Source: DATLXU01 sp035575515 (GTDB taxonomy: Bacteria > Acidobacteriota > Blastocatellia > UBA7656). Taken from it: a stretch of 50,426 nucleotides of DNA. Shown here piece by piece: positions 33,795 to 42,403 of this stretch (the stretch's first letter is position 1; each line of letters opens with the position of its first letter). The position numbers and the translations under genes are program-made. Location: positions 1 to 50,426 of the forward strand of contig DATLXU010000006.1 in the NCBI GenBank assembly GCA_035575515.1. The letters are read 5' to 3'. Below the pieces are notes generated by a model. The model was not told the DNA's origin. It ran no database searches and saw only the letters and a list, made by a program, of their open reading frames with translations.

Positions 33795-34934
33795 CTACTT
33801 GAGCAGTTGGCCTGCAATGACGAGTTTTTGAATTTCGGATGTGCCTTCGTAAATTCTGAGCGCGCGGACTTCGCGATAAAGGCGTTCGACTGAGGAGCCG
33901 CGCACGAGACCCGCGCCGCCATGAATTTGAACCGCCGCGTCAATAATTTTCTGCGCCGCTTCCGTAGCGAATAACTTCGCCATGGCTGCTTCGGTCGTTA
34001 TGCGCTCTGCGCCCGCGTCTTTCTTCCACGCCGCGCGATAAACGAGCAGCCGCGCTGCATCGAGATATGTGGCCATCTCGGCAATCTTCATCTGCGTAGC
34101 TTGAAACTCTGCGATTGGCCGCCCGAATTGCACGCGCCGTTTAGCATAAGCGATTGCTTCGTCTATCGCGCGCCACGCAAGTCCGCAGGCCGCAGCCCCG
34201 ACCGTCGGACGAAACGTATCGAGAGTCGTCATCGCAATCTTGAACCCATCGCCTTCATTGGCGAGCAGGTTCGCGGCAGGAATTCGACAATCATCGAAGC
34301 GGATGCGGCCAATCGGGTGCGAGGCGACAAGCTCGATTTTTTCTTCGAAAGAAAAACCTGCTGCGTCGCCCTCCACGACGAACGCCGAGATGCCTTTATT
34401 GCCGCGCTCCGTGTCGGTCTTCGCAAAAACCGTGTAGAAGTCTGCGAGGCCAGCGTTTGAGATGAAAGTCTTCACGCCGTTAATCACATAATCGCCGCCC
34501 GTGCGCCGCGCGGTTGTTTGAATGGCCGAAACATCTGAACCGGCGTCAGGCTCTGTGATTGCAAACGCCGCGATTGCTTGGCCCGCGCGCACCATCGGCA
34601 AAAATCTCTGCTTCAACTCTTTTGAACCGGCAAGCGCAATGGGAAAGCTGCCAAGCCCCTGCATTGCAAACATCAAATCGGCAAGCGACGAACTGTAAGA
34701 GAGATGTTCGCGCGCCACGCACAAGGCTCGAATGTCGAGCGCGCTTGTGTTATCAAATTGGGCAGGCACGGTGTAATCGAGCAGCCTCTCGCTGGCGAGC
34801 GCGTGGACGAGCCTTCGCGCCTGCTCGTCTTCGGATTCAACGGGCGCGGCTTCGCGAGCTTGCTTGCGATTGAAGCTGTCAACATGCTCGGCCAGCTTCG
34901 CGTGACGGTCTTCGAGAAATGGTATGTTGAGCAT
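33795..34934 (-). CDS. Acyl-CoA dehydrogenase
   Basis: 379 residues, the family norm. FAD enzyme that makes the first double bond in fatty-acyl or branched-chain acyl-CoA oxidation. Seen: the FAITEPDAGSD flavin/substrate motif (about 120-130), NGVKTFISNAG (about 150-160), QFGRPIAEFQATQ, and the C-terminal QIHGGAGLVRGSSVERLYREVRALRIYEGTSEIQ. The glutamate of YEGTSE is the usual position of the catalytic base in short-chain enzymes. It diverges from the 3-hydroxyacyl-CoA dehydrogenase gene, with which it shares a pathway. The N-terminal helical domain is somewhat degenerate, so the chain-length class is uncertain. Confidence 0.94.
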   Translation of the reverse strand: MLNIPFLEDRHAKLAEHVDSFNRKQAREAAPVESEDEQARRLVHALASERLLDYTVPAQFDNTSALDIRALCVAREHLSYSSSLADLMFAMQGLGSFPIALAGSKELKQRFLPMVRAGQAIAAFAITEPDAGSDVSAIQTTARRTGGDYVINGVKTFISNAGLADFYTVFAKTDTERGNKGISAFVVEGDAAGFSFEEKIELVASHPIGRIRFDDCRIPAANLLANEGDGFKIAMTTLDTFRPTVGAAACGLAWRAIDEAIAYAKRRVQFGRPIAEFQATQMKIAEMATYLDAARLLVYRAAWKKDAGAERITTEAAMAKLFATEAAQKIIDAAVQIHGGAGLVRGSSVERLYREVRALRIYEGTSEIQKLVIAGQLLK

Positions 34935-35034
34935 CTTGTTTCTTTCACCTGCAAAGTGATTCTCAGATTATGCATGGTTTTCGATTCGAGTTGAAGGCGG
35001 CCCGGCGCGGTTGAATTAAGTCACGGCAAAAGGT

Positions 35035-35058
35035 AGGATGCTGCGCGGCAAGCATCCT
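35035..35058 (+). promoter_or_regulatory. Strong hairpin in the leader of the 3-hydroxyacyl-CoA dehydrogenase gene
   Basis: AGGATGCT (35035-35042) pairs perfectly with AGCATCCT (35051-35058), followed by TTTC, 25 bases before the ATG. It may be a leader structure or an attenuator; the T-run is too short for a sure terminator. Confidence 0.5.
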
Positions 35059-35083
35059 TTCAGAACCTTCTCAGAGGTGACGC

Positions 35084-36013
35084 ATGGAAAAGACAGGTGT
35101 GCTGGTCGTCGGCAGCGGCTTTATGGGCGCGGGCATCGCACAGGTAGCGGCGCAGGCCGGATTCACCGTTACGCTAATGGATGAAGATTCTCAGGCGCTC
35201 GCTCGCGGCGTTGATAGAATCAAAAGCTCGATTGAAAAACTCGCGCGCAAAGGAAAACTAAACGATGCGCCATCAAGTGTGATTGCGCGAATCAATGCGA
35301 CAAGCGAGCTTCGCACCGACGAAAACATCCGTTGGGTGATCGAAGCAGTCTTTGAAGACGCTCGCGTGAAAGAGCCTCTCTTTCGCGCGCTCGATGAGAT
35401 GTTCGCCGCCGATGTTGTGCTCGCGAGCAACACGTCCGGCATCCCGATAACGCAGATTGCTTCGTGGACTGCGCGTGCGGAGCGCGTCATCGGGCTTCAC
35501 TTCTTCGGTCCCGTCCCGCTGATGGCTTTAGTCGAAGTCATCGGCGGCGAGCGCACATCTCAAGAAGTTGTTAATGCTTCGCTTGAATTTGTTCGCGCGC
35601 TTGGCAAAACCCCGCTCGTCGTTCGCGCAGACATTCCCGGTTTCGTCGTGAATAGAATACTTGGCGCGGCGCTTGACGAAGCTATACGACTGGTCGAGTG
35701 GGGAATCGCTTCGCCCGAAGAGGTTGACAACGGTATGAAGCTCGGATTGAACTGGGGCGCTGGACCGCTTGAGATAGCCGATAACGCCGGGCTTGATACG
35801 GTGCTGCGGGCTACCGTCGCTCAATTTCGCTTGAACCCGACGCCGCAGCGCGCGCCTTCGGAGTTGCTTCGGCGATTGGTTGAAACGGGCAGGCTCGGTC
35901 GCAAAACGGGCGAGGGCTTTTATCGCTATGACGAATGGGGCCGCCGCGCAGGATTTTCTGATCCGGTGAATGAATGCCTCAAACGGAAACCATTTGCTGA
36001 TTTTCGATTTTAG
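35084..36013 (+). CDS. 3-hydroxyacyl-CoA (3-hydroxybutyryl-CoA) dehydrogenase
   Basis: 309 residues, the size of monofunctional hydroxybutyryl-CoA dehydrogenase. It oxidises L-3-hydroxyacyl-CoA with NAD+. Seen: the Rossmann motif VVGSGFMGAGIA (6-17), the SNTSGIPIT segment, the catalytic GLHFFGPVPLMALVEVI (His near 140) and PGFVVNRIL, then the helical C-domain (NWGAGPLEIADNAGLD). Start ATG 35084 has AGAGG upstream. The last four codons and the stop (35999-36013, reading DFRF) lie inside the left arm of an inverted repeat, so the C-terminal end is made from repeat DNA. The CoA-transferase gene follows after that repeat. Confidence 0.95.
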   Translation: MEKTGVLVVGSGFMGAGIAQVAAQAGFTVTLMDEDSQALARGVDRIKSSIEKLARKGKLNDAPSSVIARINATSELRTDENIRWVIEAVFEDARVKEPLFRALDEMFAADVVLASNTSGIPITQIASWTARAERVIGLHFFGPVPLMALVEVIGGERTSQEVVNASLEFVRALGKTPLVVRADIPGFVVNRILGAALDEAIRLVEWGIASPEEVDNGMKLGLNWGAGPLEIADNAGLDTVLRATVAQFRLNPTPQRAPSELLRRLVETGRLGRKTGEGFYRYDEWGRRAGFSDPVNECLKRKPFADFRF

Positions 36014-36088
36014 ATTTTGGATTGGAGCGTTTGCAGAGGCTGTGACAGCTAGAATCTTCTGCTAATCCAAAATCGAAAATCGAAAATC
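35999..36088. repeat. Inverted repeat, TTTTCGA/TTTTGGA word, overlapping a stop codon
   Basis: Arms 35999-36023 and 36064-36088 match at 24 of 25 positions around a 40-base loop. The left arm includes the last four codons and stop of the dehydrogenase gene; the right arm ends 15 bases before the next ATG. Confidence 0.9.
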
Positions 36089-36102
36089 CAAAATTCCTAA
36101 TT

Positions 36103-37287
36103 ATGCCGGGACCGCTCGAAGGAATTCGCGTGATTGATTTCGGTCGCTTCATCGCCGGGCCTTACTGCGCGATGATGCTGGCAGATTTTGGCGCTGACGT
36201 GATTCGCGTCGAGCGGCGCGCGGGCGGCGAGGACCGCTGGCTCGGTCCCGTCACCGAAAGCGGCGAAGGCGGTCTCTTCTTAAACGTCAATCGCAACAAG
36301 CGCGGCATCACGCTCGACCTCGCGCACAGGCGCGCGCCAGAAATAATCTCACGATTAGTCGAGAGCGCGGACATCGTAATCGTCAACCTGCCGCTCGACG
36401 TGATGAAATCGCTCAAGCTCGATTATGAGTCGCTTTGCGCTGTCAGGGAAAACATCATTCTCGTGATGGCATCGGCGTTCGGTCCCGATGGCCCGTATCA
36501 AAATCGCGTCGGATTCGATGGCGTGGCGCAGGCGATGAGCGGCTCGATGAGCCTCACCGGATTTGAAGGCCCACCGGTTCGCTCAATCGTTTCATGGGTT
36601 GATTACGGCACGGCGCTGCACGCCTCGTTTGCCGCGATGGCCGCGCTCTATCACAGAGAAAAAACTGGACGCGGGCAGTTGGTTGACGTGTCGCTACTTG
36701 CAACCGGAGTGACATTCATGCAGCCGCTTCTATCAGAAGCTGCCGCGACAGGGATACAGCGCAAGCAGCAGGGCAACACGGGATATTATGCCGCGCCGAG
36801 CGATGTCTACCCGACGCGCGACGGCTGGATAATCGTTCCTACAATCGGCAATCAGATGTTTCGGCGCTGGGCGCGAGCCGTTGGCCGCGAAGATTTGCTT
36901 GACGACCCGCGCTGCAAAGACGACATCACCCGCGCGAACAACGCGGAGCTGATTAATCAAGTGATGCGCGAGTGGTGCGCCGCTCGCACGCGCGATGAAG
37001 CAATCCGAGAGCTTGAACGAGCGCGCGTGCCGTGCGGACCCGTTTATAACCTCGATGAAGTGTTAAACGATGAGCAGGTGCGCGAGCGAAGACTTCTCGA
37101 AGAAATCGAATATCCCGGTGCGACCAAACCCGTCTTGATTGCAAGCCCGCCCGCGCGAATGGGCGAGACTGCCGCCGAAGTGCGCCGCCGCGCGCCAACG
37201 CTCGGCGAACATACAGAAGAGGTTTTGATCGAGCTAGGATTTACTGCTATTGAGATCGCTGCGCTTCGCAGCGAAGGCGTGATCTAA
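36103..37287 (+). CDS. CaiB/BaiF family (class III) CoA-transferase
   Basis: 394 residues, the family norm. Such enzymes move CoA between acyl groups (carnitine, formyl, succinyl and others) through an aspartyl anhydride. Seen: the opening GIRVIDFGRFIAGPYCAMMLADFGADVIRVE (7-37), NRNKRGITLDL (66-76), and SMSLTG..VDYGTALHASFAAMAALYHREKTGRGQLVDVSLL (about 150-205). The VDYGT Asp lies near the expected catalytic position. The C-terminus APTLGEHTEEVLIELG is typical. It lies downstream of the hydroxyacyl-CoA dehydrogenase and may be co-transcribed. The start is ATG 36103; no strong Shine-Dalgarno because repeat DNA precedes it. The acceptor and donor cannot be told. Confidence 0.95.
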   Translation: MPGPLEGIRVIDFGRFIAGPYCAMMLADFGADVIRVERRAGGEDRWLGPVTESGEGGLFLNVNRNKRGITLDLAHRRAPEIISRLVESADIVIVNLPLDVMKSLKLDYESLCAVRENIILVMASAFGPDGPYQNRVGFDGVAQAMSGSMSLTGFEGPPVRSIVSWVDYGTALHASFAAMAALYHREKTGRGQLVDVSLLATGVTFMQPLLSEAAATGIQRKQQGNTGYYAAPSDVYPTRDGWIIVPTIGNQMFRRWARAVGREDLLDDPRCKDDITRANNAELINQVMREWCAARTRDEAIRELERARVPCGPVYNLDEVLNDEQVRERRLLEEIEYPGATKPVLIASPPARMGETAAEVRRRAPTLGEHTEEVLIELGFTAIEIAALRSEGVI

Positions 37288-37307
37288 GCCTTCCCGGTTA
37301 ATCCCTA

Positions 37308-37445
37308 CTAACGTTGTTTCCTTCGCCGCTTCAGGGCAATATTGACAATCTGCCGGGAGCGGCAGAGGATGCAGATCCCTCCATGGTCATAGCGGGCGGC
37401 AACATAGTCATCCACCGTGATTAGTCGCGGTTGCGCTTTGTTCAT
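37308..37445 (-). CDS. Possible 45-residue basic protein with CxxC
   Basis: A short frame on the minus strand, ATG 37445 to TAG 37308, encodes 45 residues: an LITVDDYVAARYDHGG stretch, one CILC pair, and an end rich in Arg and Lys (LKRRRKQR). The composition is protein-like and differs from the surrounding shadow frames. I see no ribosome site, and the frame lies opposite the downstream region of the CoA-transferase gene. It could be a small zinc-binding protein, or a scrap of a larger lost gene. I do not recognise a family. Confidence 0.35.
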   Translation of the reverse strand: MNKAQPRLITVDDYVAARYDHGGICILCRSRQIVNIALKRRRKQR

Positions 37446-37465
37446 ATCGGGCGTAGGAGTTTATA

Positions 37466-37506
37466 ACGAAGAGGGGATAGAACTGATATTTCTATCCCTT
37501 CTTCGT
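37466..37506. terminator. Long perfect-like hairpin between the CoA-transferase and aminotransferase genes
   Basis: ACGAAGAGGGGATAGAA (37466-37482) pairs with 37490-37506 (16 of 17) around a seven-base loop. On the plus strand it is followed by GTATTTGTTT. It lies about 180 bases after the CoA-transferase stop and may end that transcript. Confidence 0.6.
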
Positions 37507-37650
37507 GTATTTGTTTAGATGCGTCACTCACTACAGGCCATCTGCCGTTGTTATCTGCTACTCTTAGGATGCTGCATTGACGAAGCTGTCCTGCTGTTGT
37601 TTAATTATCGCGCCTTCACACGTCGCAATCATAATTTCTCGGAGGAAGCA

Positions 37651-38961
37651 ATGACCGCACAGAATGTGACAGCGCAATCCTCAACCGACGATCTTGTGTC
37701 GAAGCAGAAAGAGTACATCTGGCCGTGCGCCGCAACTTATTACGAACACCCGATGGTGCTTGAGCGCGGCGAAGGGATGCACGTCTGGGATGCGGATGGC
37801 ACACGTTACCTGGACTGCTTCGGCGGCGTGCTCACAACTTCAGTAGGTCACGCGCGAGCGGAAGTTGTCGAAGCCGTGAGCCACCAGGTCGCGCGCATCG
37901 CTCACACCTCGACGCTTTACATCAATCGCCCGCAGGCAGAATTGGCAGAGAAAGTCGCTCAGATAACGCCGGGCGATTTGAAGAAGAGTTACTTCACAAA
38001 CAGCGGCACGGAAGCCGACGAAACTGCGATGGTGCTCGCGCGCATCTACACTGGCCGAACGGAGATCATCGCGCTTCGCCACGCGTATCACGGACGCTCT
38101 GTGATGAATATGACGGCGACGGGCCACGCTCCATGGAAGCACGGGCCTTCGCTCGTTGCAGGCATCGTACACGCGCACGCGCCGTATTGCTATCGCTGTC
38201 CGTTTAATCTGAAGCCTGAATCGTGCGCTCTGGAATGCGCACGCGATGTTGAAGAGTTGATTCAGACTTCGACGACGGGACAGATTGCTGCGTTCATCGC
38301 TGAGCCGATTATGGGAGTCGGCGGGTTCATCACGCCTCCGAAAGATTATTTCAAAGTCGTAACCGAAATCATCCGTCGCTACGGCGGTATTTTTATTTGC
38401 GATGAGGTGCAGACGGGCTGGGGCCGCACAGGCGACCGTTGGTGCGGCATAGAGCACTGGGAGGTCGAGCCTGAAGTGATGACATTCGCGAAGGGCATGG
38501 CCAACGGCGCGCCTATTGGCTGCACGACCGCCACGCCTGAGATTGCAGACAAGTATCCGTCGCTGACTTTTTCGACCTTCGGCGGAAACCCTGTGACGTG
38601 CGCTGCCGCGCTTGCGACCATCCGCGTGATAGAAGAAAACGACCTGCCGCATAACGCTCGCGTCGTTGGTGATTATTTGAGGAGCAAGCTCGAAGAGTTG
38701 AAGGATAAATATCAGGTAATTGGGGACGTGCGCGGCATGGGATTGATGCAGGCGATTGAATGCGTGAAGGACCGCAATACGAAAGAGCCGGACCCGCAAT
38801 CGGTCGTGCGCGTCTTTGAAGAGACTCGGCGGCGAGGCGTTTTGATCGGCAAAGGCGGACTCTATGGCAACGTGATTCGCATAGGCCCGCCGCTCATCGC
38901 CACGAAGTCGGACATTGATGAGCTGGTTGCGGCGCTCGACGGCGCGTTCGCCGCCCTGTGA
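37651..38961 (+). CDS. Class III PLP aminotransferase (AGXT2/GABA-transaminase type)
   Basis: 436 residues from ATG 37651, set by GGAGGA five bases upstream; a frame upstream to 37519 is not supported. Fold-type I transaminase acting on omega-amino groups or alanine with glyoxylate or 2-oxoglutarate. Seen: YFTNSGTEADETAMVLAR (PLP phosphate site, about 115-132), HAYHGRS (about 147-153), EPIMGVGGFITPP, ICDEVQTGWGRTG (PLP Asp, about 247-259), the Schiff-base lysine in TFAKGMANGAPIG (about 277-289) and STFGGNPVTCAAA. The closest pattern is alanine-glyoxylate aminotransferase 2-like. It supports the amino-acid-catabolic theme. Exact substrate unknown. Confidence 0.94.
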   Translation: MTAQNVTAQSSTDDLVSKQKEYIWPCAATYYEHPMVLERGEGMHVWDADGTRYLDCFGGVLTTSVGHARAEVVEAVSHQVARIAHTSTLYINRPQAELAEKVAQITPGDLKKSYFTNSGTEADETAMVLARIYTGRTEIIALRHAYHGRSVMNMTATGHAPWKHGPSLVAGIVHAHAPYCYRCPFNLKPESCALECARDVEELIQTSTTGQIAAFIAEPIMGVGGFITPPKDYFKVVTEIIRRYGGIFICDEVQTGWGRTGDRWCGIEHWEVEPEVMTFAKGMANGAPIGCTTATPEIADKYPSLTFSTFGGNPVTCAAALATIRVIEENDLPHNARVVGDYLRSKLEELKDKYQVIGDVRGMGLMQAIECVKDRNTKEPDPQSVVRVFEETRRRGVLIGKGGLYGNVIRIGPPLIATKSDIDELVAALDGAFAAL

Positions 38962-39224
38962 GATGGCGGCTCGATGTTCAGCTTTTCAATTGTAGTACCG
39001 CGCTGGTTGCTGACCATAAAGCGATCTTGATTCTTTGCGCGCGGCGAGACGTTTTCGACCAATTACATCTCTGAAAATCGCCGCCTTCATAAATGCCAAT
39101 TCAGGCAGGGGATCGGCGCAGCCACGTTACGATGCCGCGCAACACGACCACCTGCCCGATTAGTCTAGCTGACGACTCTGCGTTGACGCTTTTGCATGCG
39201 CAATTAATCAAGAGTCTGGCCGCG
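38962..39224. other. Gap between convergent genes, nothing recognised
   Basis: 263 bases between the aminotransferase and the secreted protein. I see no RNA, promoter or clear terminator. A minus-strand frame at 38862-39062 overlaps the aminotransferase end and is not supported. Confidence 0.5.
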
Positions 39225-39950
39225 TTATTTTTTCTTCGCTCCCCACTTGCCAGTTACCTGGCCCGCAAAGTCGAATTCGCCGTCAATCTTGCCGTCCTTA
39301 ACCATGCCTGTCATCGTGATCGAGCCGTTAGGCGTGTCGAGGCTGAAGCTGAGCTTGTTATCTTTGAACGTTCCTTTGCTGATAGCAGCAGTCCCTTGGG
39401 CCGATTCCGAAGAGCCTGTGACCTTGTCGCCTTCGAGCTTCAACTTGAGTGTGAATGGAATCGTCATGCCCTGCGCGTCGGCGGATGCATCCCACTCGCC
39501 AGAAATCGGGTCAGCAGCCGCGGGCTTCATATCTTCATGCTTTTCAGCAGCATGGCCAGCGCCGCCGACTTTCTTCATCTCGAACGCGCCGCCCTGACCG
39601 CCAAGCTCCCATTTGCCTACTATCTTATCGCCTTGAACGGTTGCGGTGATGGTGCCTTCGTTGCCGCCTGCATCGAATTTCATCGTGATCTTTCCGTCTG
39701 TATAGGTTCCGCCCGTGATCGTCGCGGGACCTTGCGGCGTGTCAATCTTGCCGGAGAGCTTGCCGTTGTCGTTCTTAAGCTCGACCGTGAGCGGGATGTC
39801 GCCCATCGCTTCGCTCTTGGCTACACCCTCATACTTGCCTGAAAGCGTGTCCTCGTTAGCCGGATTGTTAAACGATGCCGCCCGCGCGACCGACGAGGCG
39901 ATCACAAACAGGGCGATTAACAGGGAGGTCATAATCTTTCTCGACTGCAT
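39225..39950 (-). CDS. Secreted protein with two copies of a beta-sandwich-like domain
   Basis: 241 residues with a signal peptide (MTSLLIALFVIASSVARA). The mature part holds two similar units of about 90 residues (about 37-127 and 147-240). Each follows SG-[KE]-[YW], a PLTVELK/PFTLKLK strand, GKLSG or DKVTGSS, TPQG/SAQG, GG[TS]Y or KGTF, DGKIT/DNKLS, and a final G..GKWE or TGKWG. The spacer between them is His/Ala/Glu-rich (GAGHAAEKHEDMKPAAA). This is an internal duplication of a small beta domain seen in many uncharacterised secreted proteins. No enzyme motif is visible. It converges with the aminotransferase gene and diverges from transketolase. Confidence 0.75.
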   Translation of the reverse strand: MQSRKIMTSLLIALFVIASSVARAASFNNPANEDTLSGKYEGVAKSEAMGDIPLTVELKNDNGKLSGKIDTPQGPATITGGTYTDGKITMKFDAGGNEGTITATVQGDKIVGKWELGGQGGAFEMKKVGGAGHAAEKHEDMKPAAADPISGEWDASADAQGMTIPFTLKLKLEGDKVTGSSESAQGTAAISKGTFKDNKLSFSLDTPNGSITMTGMVKDGKIDGEFDFAGQVTGKWGAKKK

Positions 39951-40275
39951 ATCTCTAGTCTCCTGATGTCGGATTTTAGTTTAGGAACTCAAGCCAATCT
40001 ACGCTGTGAGAGTGACGAAAGTTCGAGGTCGAATATTTATACAGCAAAACGACTCGCTTGCGCCACAAGGATGTGAAATAATTCAGGCCCGCCCGGCAGC
40101 CGTTGCAGCGCCGGGCAATTCTTGAAAACAGGCTCGCAGAGTTTTCGCGCTGCGCGCCTCGAAGTCGTTTACGAATTCGCTTTCGCCGAGTGACCACAGA
40201 AGGAGTAGTATTAGCGGCATCTCAGCAGGTGTGAACGGCCCTTATCCCACAACTGTCAAAAGGAGAAATCAGATT
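39951..40275. other. Divergent intergenic region before transketolase
   Basis: 325 bases. A GCCCGGC/GCCGGGC hairpin (40091-40116) lies in the middle. A TATAAA on the minus strand near 40035-40040 could be the -10 of the secreted-protein gene, but no -35 is clear. AGGAG before 40276 is the tkt ribosome site. Confidence 0.4.
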
Positions 40276-42318
40276 ATGAGTCAAAGAATAAAAACCGACC
40301 CCGAAGGCGCAAGCCATCAGGACAAGCTCGATCAACTTTGCATAAACACGATTCGGACTCTGGCGATGGACGGGGTGCAGCAAGCGAACTCTGGCCATCC
40401 CGGAACTCCAATGGCGCTGGCTCCCGTCACGTATGTTTTATGGCATCGTCACCTGCGACACAATCCGCGCAATCCGCAATGGCCCAATCGCGACCGGTTT
40501 GTTTTGTCCGCAGGCCATGCCTCGATGCTGCTGTACGCGATGCTGCATCTGACGGGATACGACCTGCCGCTCGACGAGCTGAAACGGTTTCGCCAGTGGA
40601 ACTCGAAGACGCCGGGCCATCCTGAATACGGGCTGACGCCGGGCGTTGAGACGACTACAGGGCCGCTCGGTCAGGGAGTGGCAAACTCTGTTGGGATGGC
40701 AATCGCCGAAGCGTGGCTTGCGGCTCACTTCAATCGTCCCGGCCACGAGATCGTTGACTATCGCGTCTATGCCATCTGCGGCGACGGCGATATGATGGAA
40801 GGCATCTCGCACGAAGCCGCTTCGCTCGCAGGGCATCTCCAACTCGGCAACCTCACCTGGATATACGACAACAATCACATAACCATCGAAGGCAACACAT
40901 CGCTTGCTTACAGCGACGACGTGGCCGCGCGCTTCATGGCTTACGGCTGGAGCGTTCAGCGCGTCGGCGATGCAAACGATCTGAATCTTTTAGACCGCGC
41001 CATACGCACCGCGCAGCAGGAGACCTCGCGACCTTCGCTTATAATCGTCGACAGTCACATCGCGTGGGGCGCGCCAAACAAGCAGGACACTTCGGCGGCG
41101 CACGGCGAGCCTCTCGGCGAAGAGGAGATAAGGCTTACAAAGCAACGCTACGGCTGGCCGCCCGACGCGAAGTTCCTTGTGCCCGAAGAGGCGGCGCAAA
41201 ACATGACGAGCGCAATCGAGCGCGGGCAGCAGGCCGAGCGGGATTGGGCTGAGCGCTTCGCGGCTTACAAGGCAGCGCACCCTGATTTAGCCGACCAGTG
41301 GGAGCGCATTCATCGCGGCGAGCTGCCCGAGGATTGGGACAAGAACATTCCGACCTTCGCGCCCGACGAGAAAGGCGTTGCTGGCCGCGACGCGAATGCA
41401 AAGGTGCTGGCCGCAGTGGCTTCGCGCGTGCCGTGGTTCATCGGCGGCTCAGCCGACCTCGCGCCCTCGACAAAGACGCGCATTGCAGACGGAGGCGATT
41501 TCGAAGCAGGCTCATACGAAGGGCGCAATTTCCATTTCGGCATACGCGAGCATGCTATGGGCGCGATACTCAACGGCATGGCGCTCTCGAAATTGCGCGC
41601 ATACGGATCGGGCTTTCTGATCTTTTCCGATTACATGAGAGCCTCGATTCGGTTGTCGGCGCTGATGGACCTGCCGGTCATCTACATCTTCACGCACGAT
41701 TCAATCGGCGTGGGCGAAGACGGCCCGACGCATCAGCCGATTGAGCACCTGATGAGCTTGCGCGCCATCCCGCAGTTGCTTGTGATTCGCCCTGCTGATG
41801 CCAACGAAGTTACCGAAAGCTGGCGCTTCATCATGCGCTGCGAGGATCATCCTGTGGCGCTGATTCTCAGTCGCCAGCCGCTGCCGACCTTCGACCGCGC
41901 GAAGTACGCTTCGGCGGAAGGCGTGCAGCGCGGAGCCTACATCCTTGCTGATTCTGATGGACAGCCTGACGTTATCTTGATGGGCACAGGGTCAGAGGTT
42001 CAATTGTGCGTGGGGGCGTATGAGCAATTGAAATCCGAAGGCGTCAAAGCGCGCGTGGTCAGCATGCCTTGCTGGGAGCTGTTTGAGCGGCAGCCGAAAG
42101 GGTACCGCGAGAGCGTTCTGCCGCCAGCAGTGCGAGCGCGCGTAGCTGTCGAAGCGGGCACAAGTCTTGGCTGGCACGAATACGTGGGACTGGACGGGCG
42201 CATCGTCGCGAGGCGCGAGTTCGGAGCATCAGCGCCGCTCAAAGAGTTGCTCAAGCAGTTCGGCTTCACCGTCGAGCGGGTCGTCGCCGAAGCGCGCGCC
42301 GTTTTAGGACAGAGGTAA
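40276..42318 (+). CDS. tkt: Transketolase
   Basis: 680 residues from ATG 40276, with AAAGGAG about nine bases upstream; a longer frame to 40231 lacks a ribosome site. Transfers two-carbon ketol units among pentose-phosphate and Calvin-type sugar phosphates with thiamine diphosphate. Seen: ANSGHPGTPMALAP (near residue 30), GPLGQGVANSVGMAIAE (about 115-131), the ThDP/Mg site CGDGDMMEGISHEAASLAGHL and YDNNHITIEG (about 155-195), and the pyrimidine-domain catalytic glutamate in FGIREHAMGAILNGMAL (about 423-439), then HDSIGVGEDGPTHQPIEHL. Full length. It supplies ribose and erythrose phosphates, fitting with aroB's need for erythrose 4-phosphate. Confidence 0.98.
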   Translation: MSQRIKTDPEGASHQDKLDQLCINTIRTLAMDGVQQANSGHPGTPMALAPVTYVLWHRHLRHNPRNPQWPNRDRFVLSAGHASMLLYAMLHLTGYDLPLDELKRFRQWNSKTPGHPEYGLTPGVETTTGPLGQGVANSVGMAIAEAWLAAHFNRPGHEIVDYRVYAICGDGDMMEGISHEAASLAGHLQLGNLTWIYDNNHITIEGNTSLAYSDDVAARFMAYGWSVQRVGDANDLNLLDRAIRTAQQETSRPSLIIVDSHIAWGAPNKQDTSAAHGEPLGEEEIRLTKQRYGWPPDAKFLVPEEAAQNMTSAIERGQQAERDWAERFAAYKAAHPDLADQWERIHRGELPEDWDKNIPTFAPDEKGVAGRDANAKVLAAVASRVPWFIGGSADLAPSTKTRIADGGDFEAGSYEGRNFHFGIREHAMGAILNGMALSKLRAYGSGFLIFSDYMRASIRLSALMDLPVIYIFTHDSIGVGEDGPTHQPIEHLMSLRAIPQLLVIRPADANEVTESWRFIMRCEDHPVALILSRQPLPTFDRAKYASAEGVQRGAYILADSDGQPDVILMGTGSEVQLCVGAYEQLKSEGVKARVVSMPCWELFERQPKGYRESVLPPAVRARVAVEAGTSLGWHEYVGLDGRIVARREFGASAPLKELLKQFGFTVERVVAEARAVLGQR

Positions 42319-42340
42319 TTGGCCTGCAATGTCGGATGTA

Positions 42341-42389
42341 GCTGCCCGACTATACGCTTGTCATTTCAGCAGGCGCTTAGTCGGGCAGC
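42341..42389. terminator. Bidirectional stem between convergent tkt and S9 peptidase genes
   Basis: GCTGCCCGACT (42341-42351) pairs perfectly with AGTCGGGCAGC (42379-42389) around a 27-base loop. It has no T-run, so it may be a Rho-dependent or 3'-stabilising structure. Confidence 0.6.
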
Positions 42390-42403
42390 AACGTGGCCAT
42401 TCA

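Noticed and set aside
38862..39062. 66-residue minus-strand frame after the aminotransferase
   Set aside because: Half of it lies antisense to the conserved aminotransferase C-terminus and it has no ribosome site.
40091..40116. GCCCGGC/GCCGGGC hairpin as a terminator
   Set aside because: It lies between divergent genes where no transcript should end, and no T-run follows on either strand.
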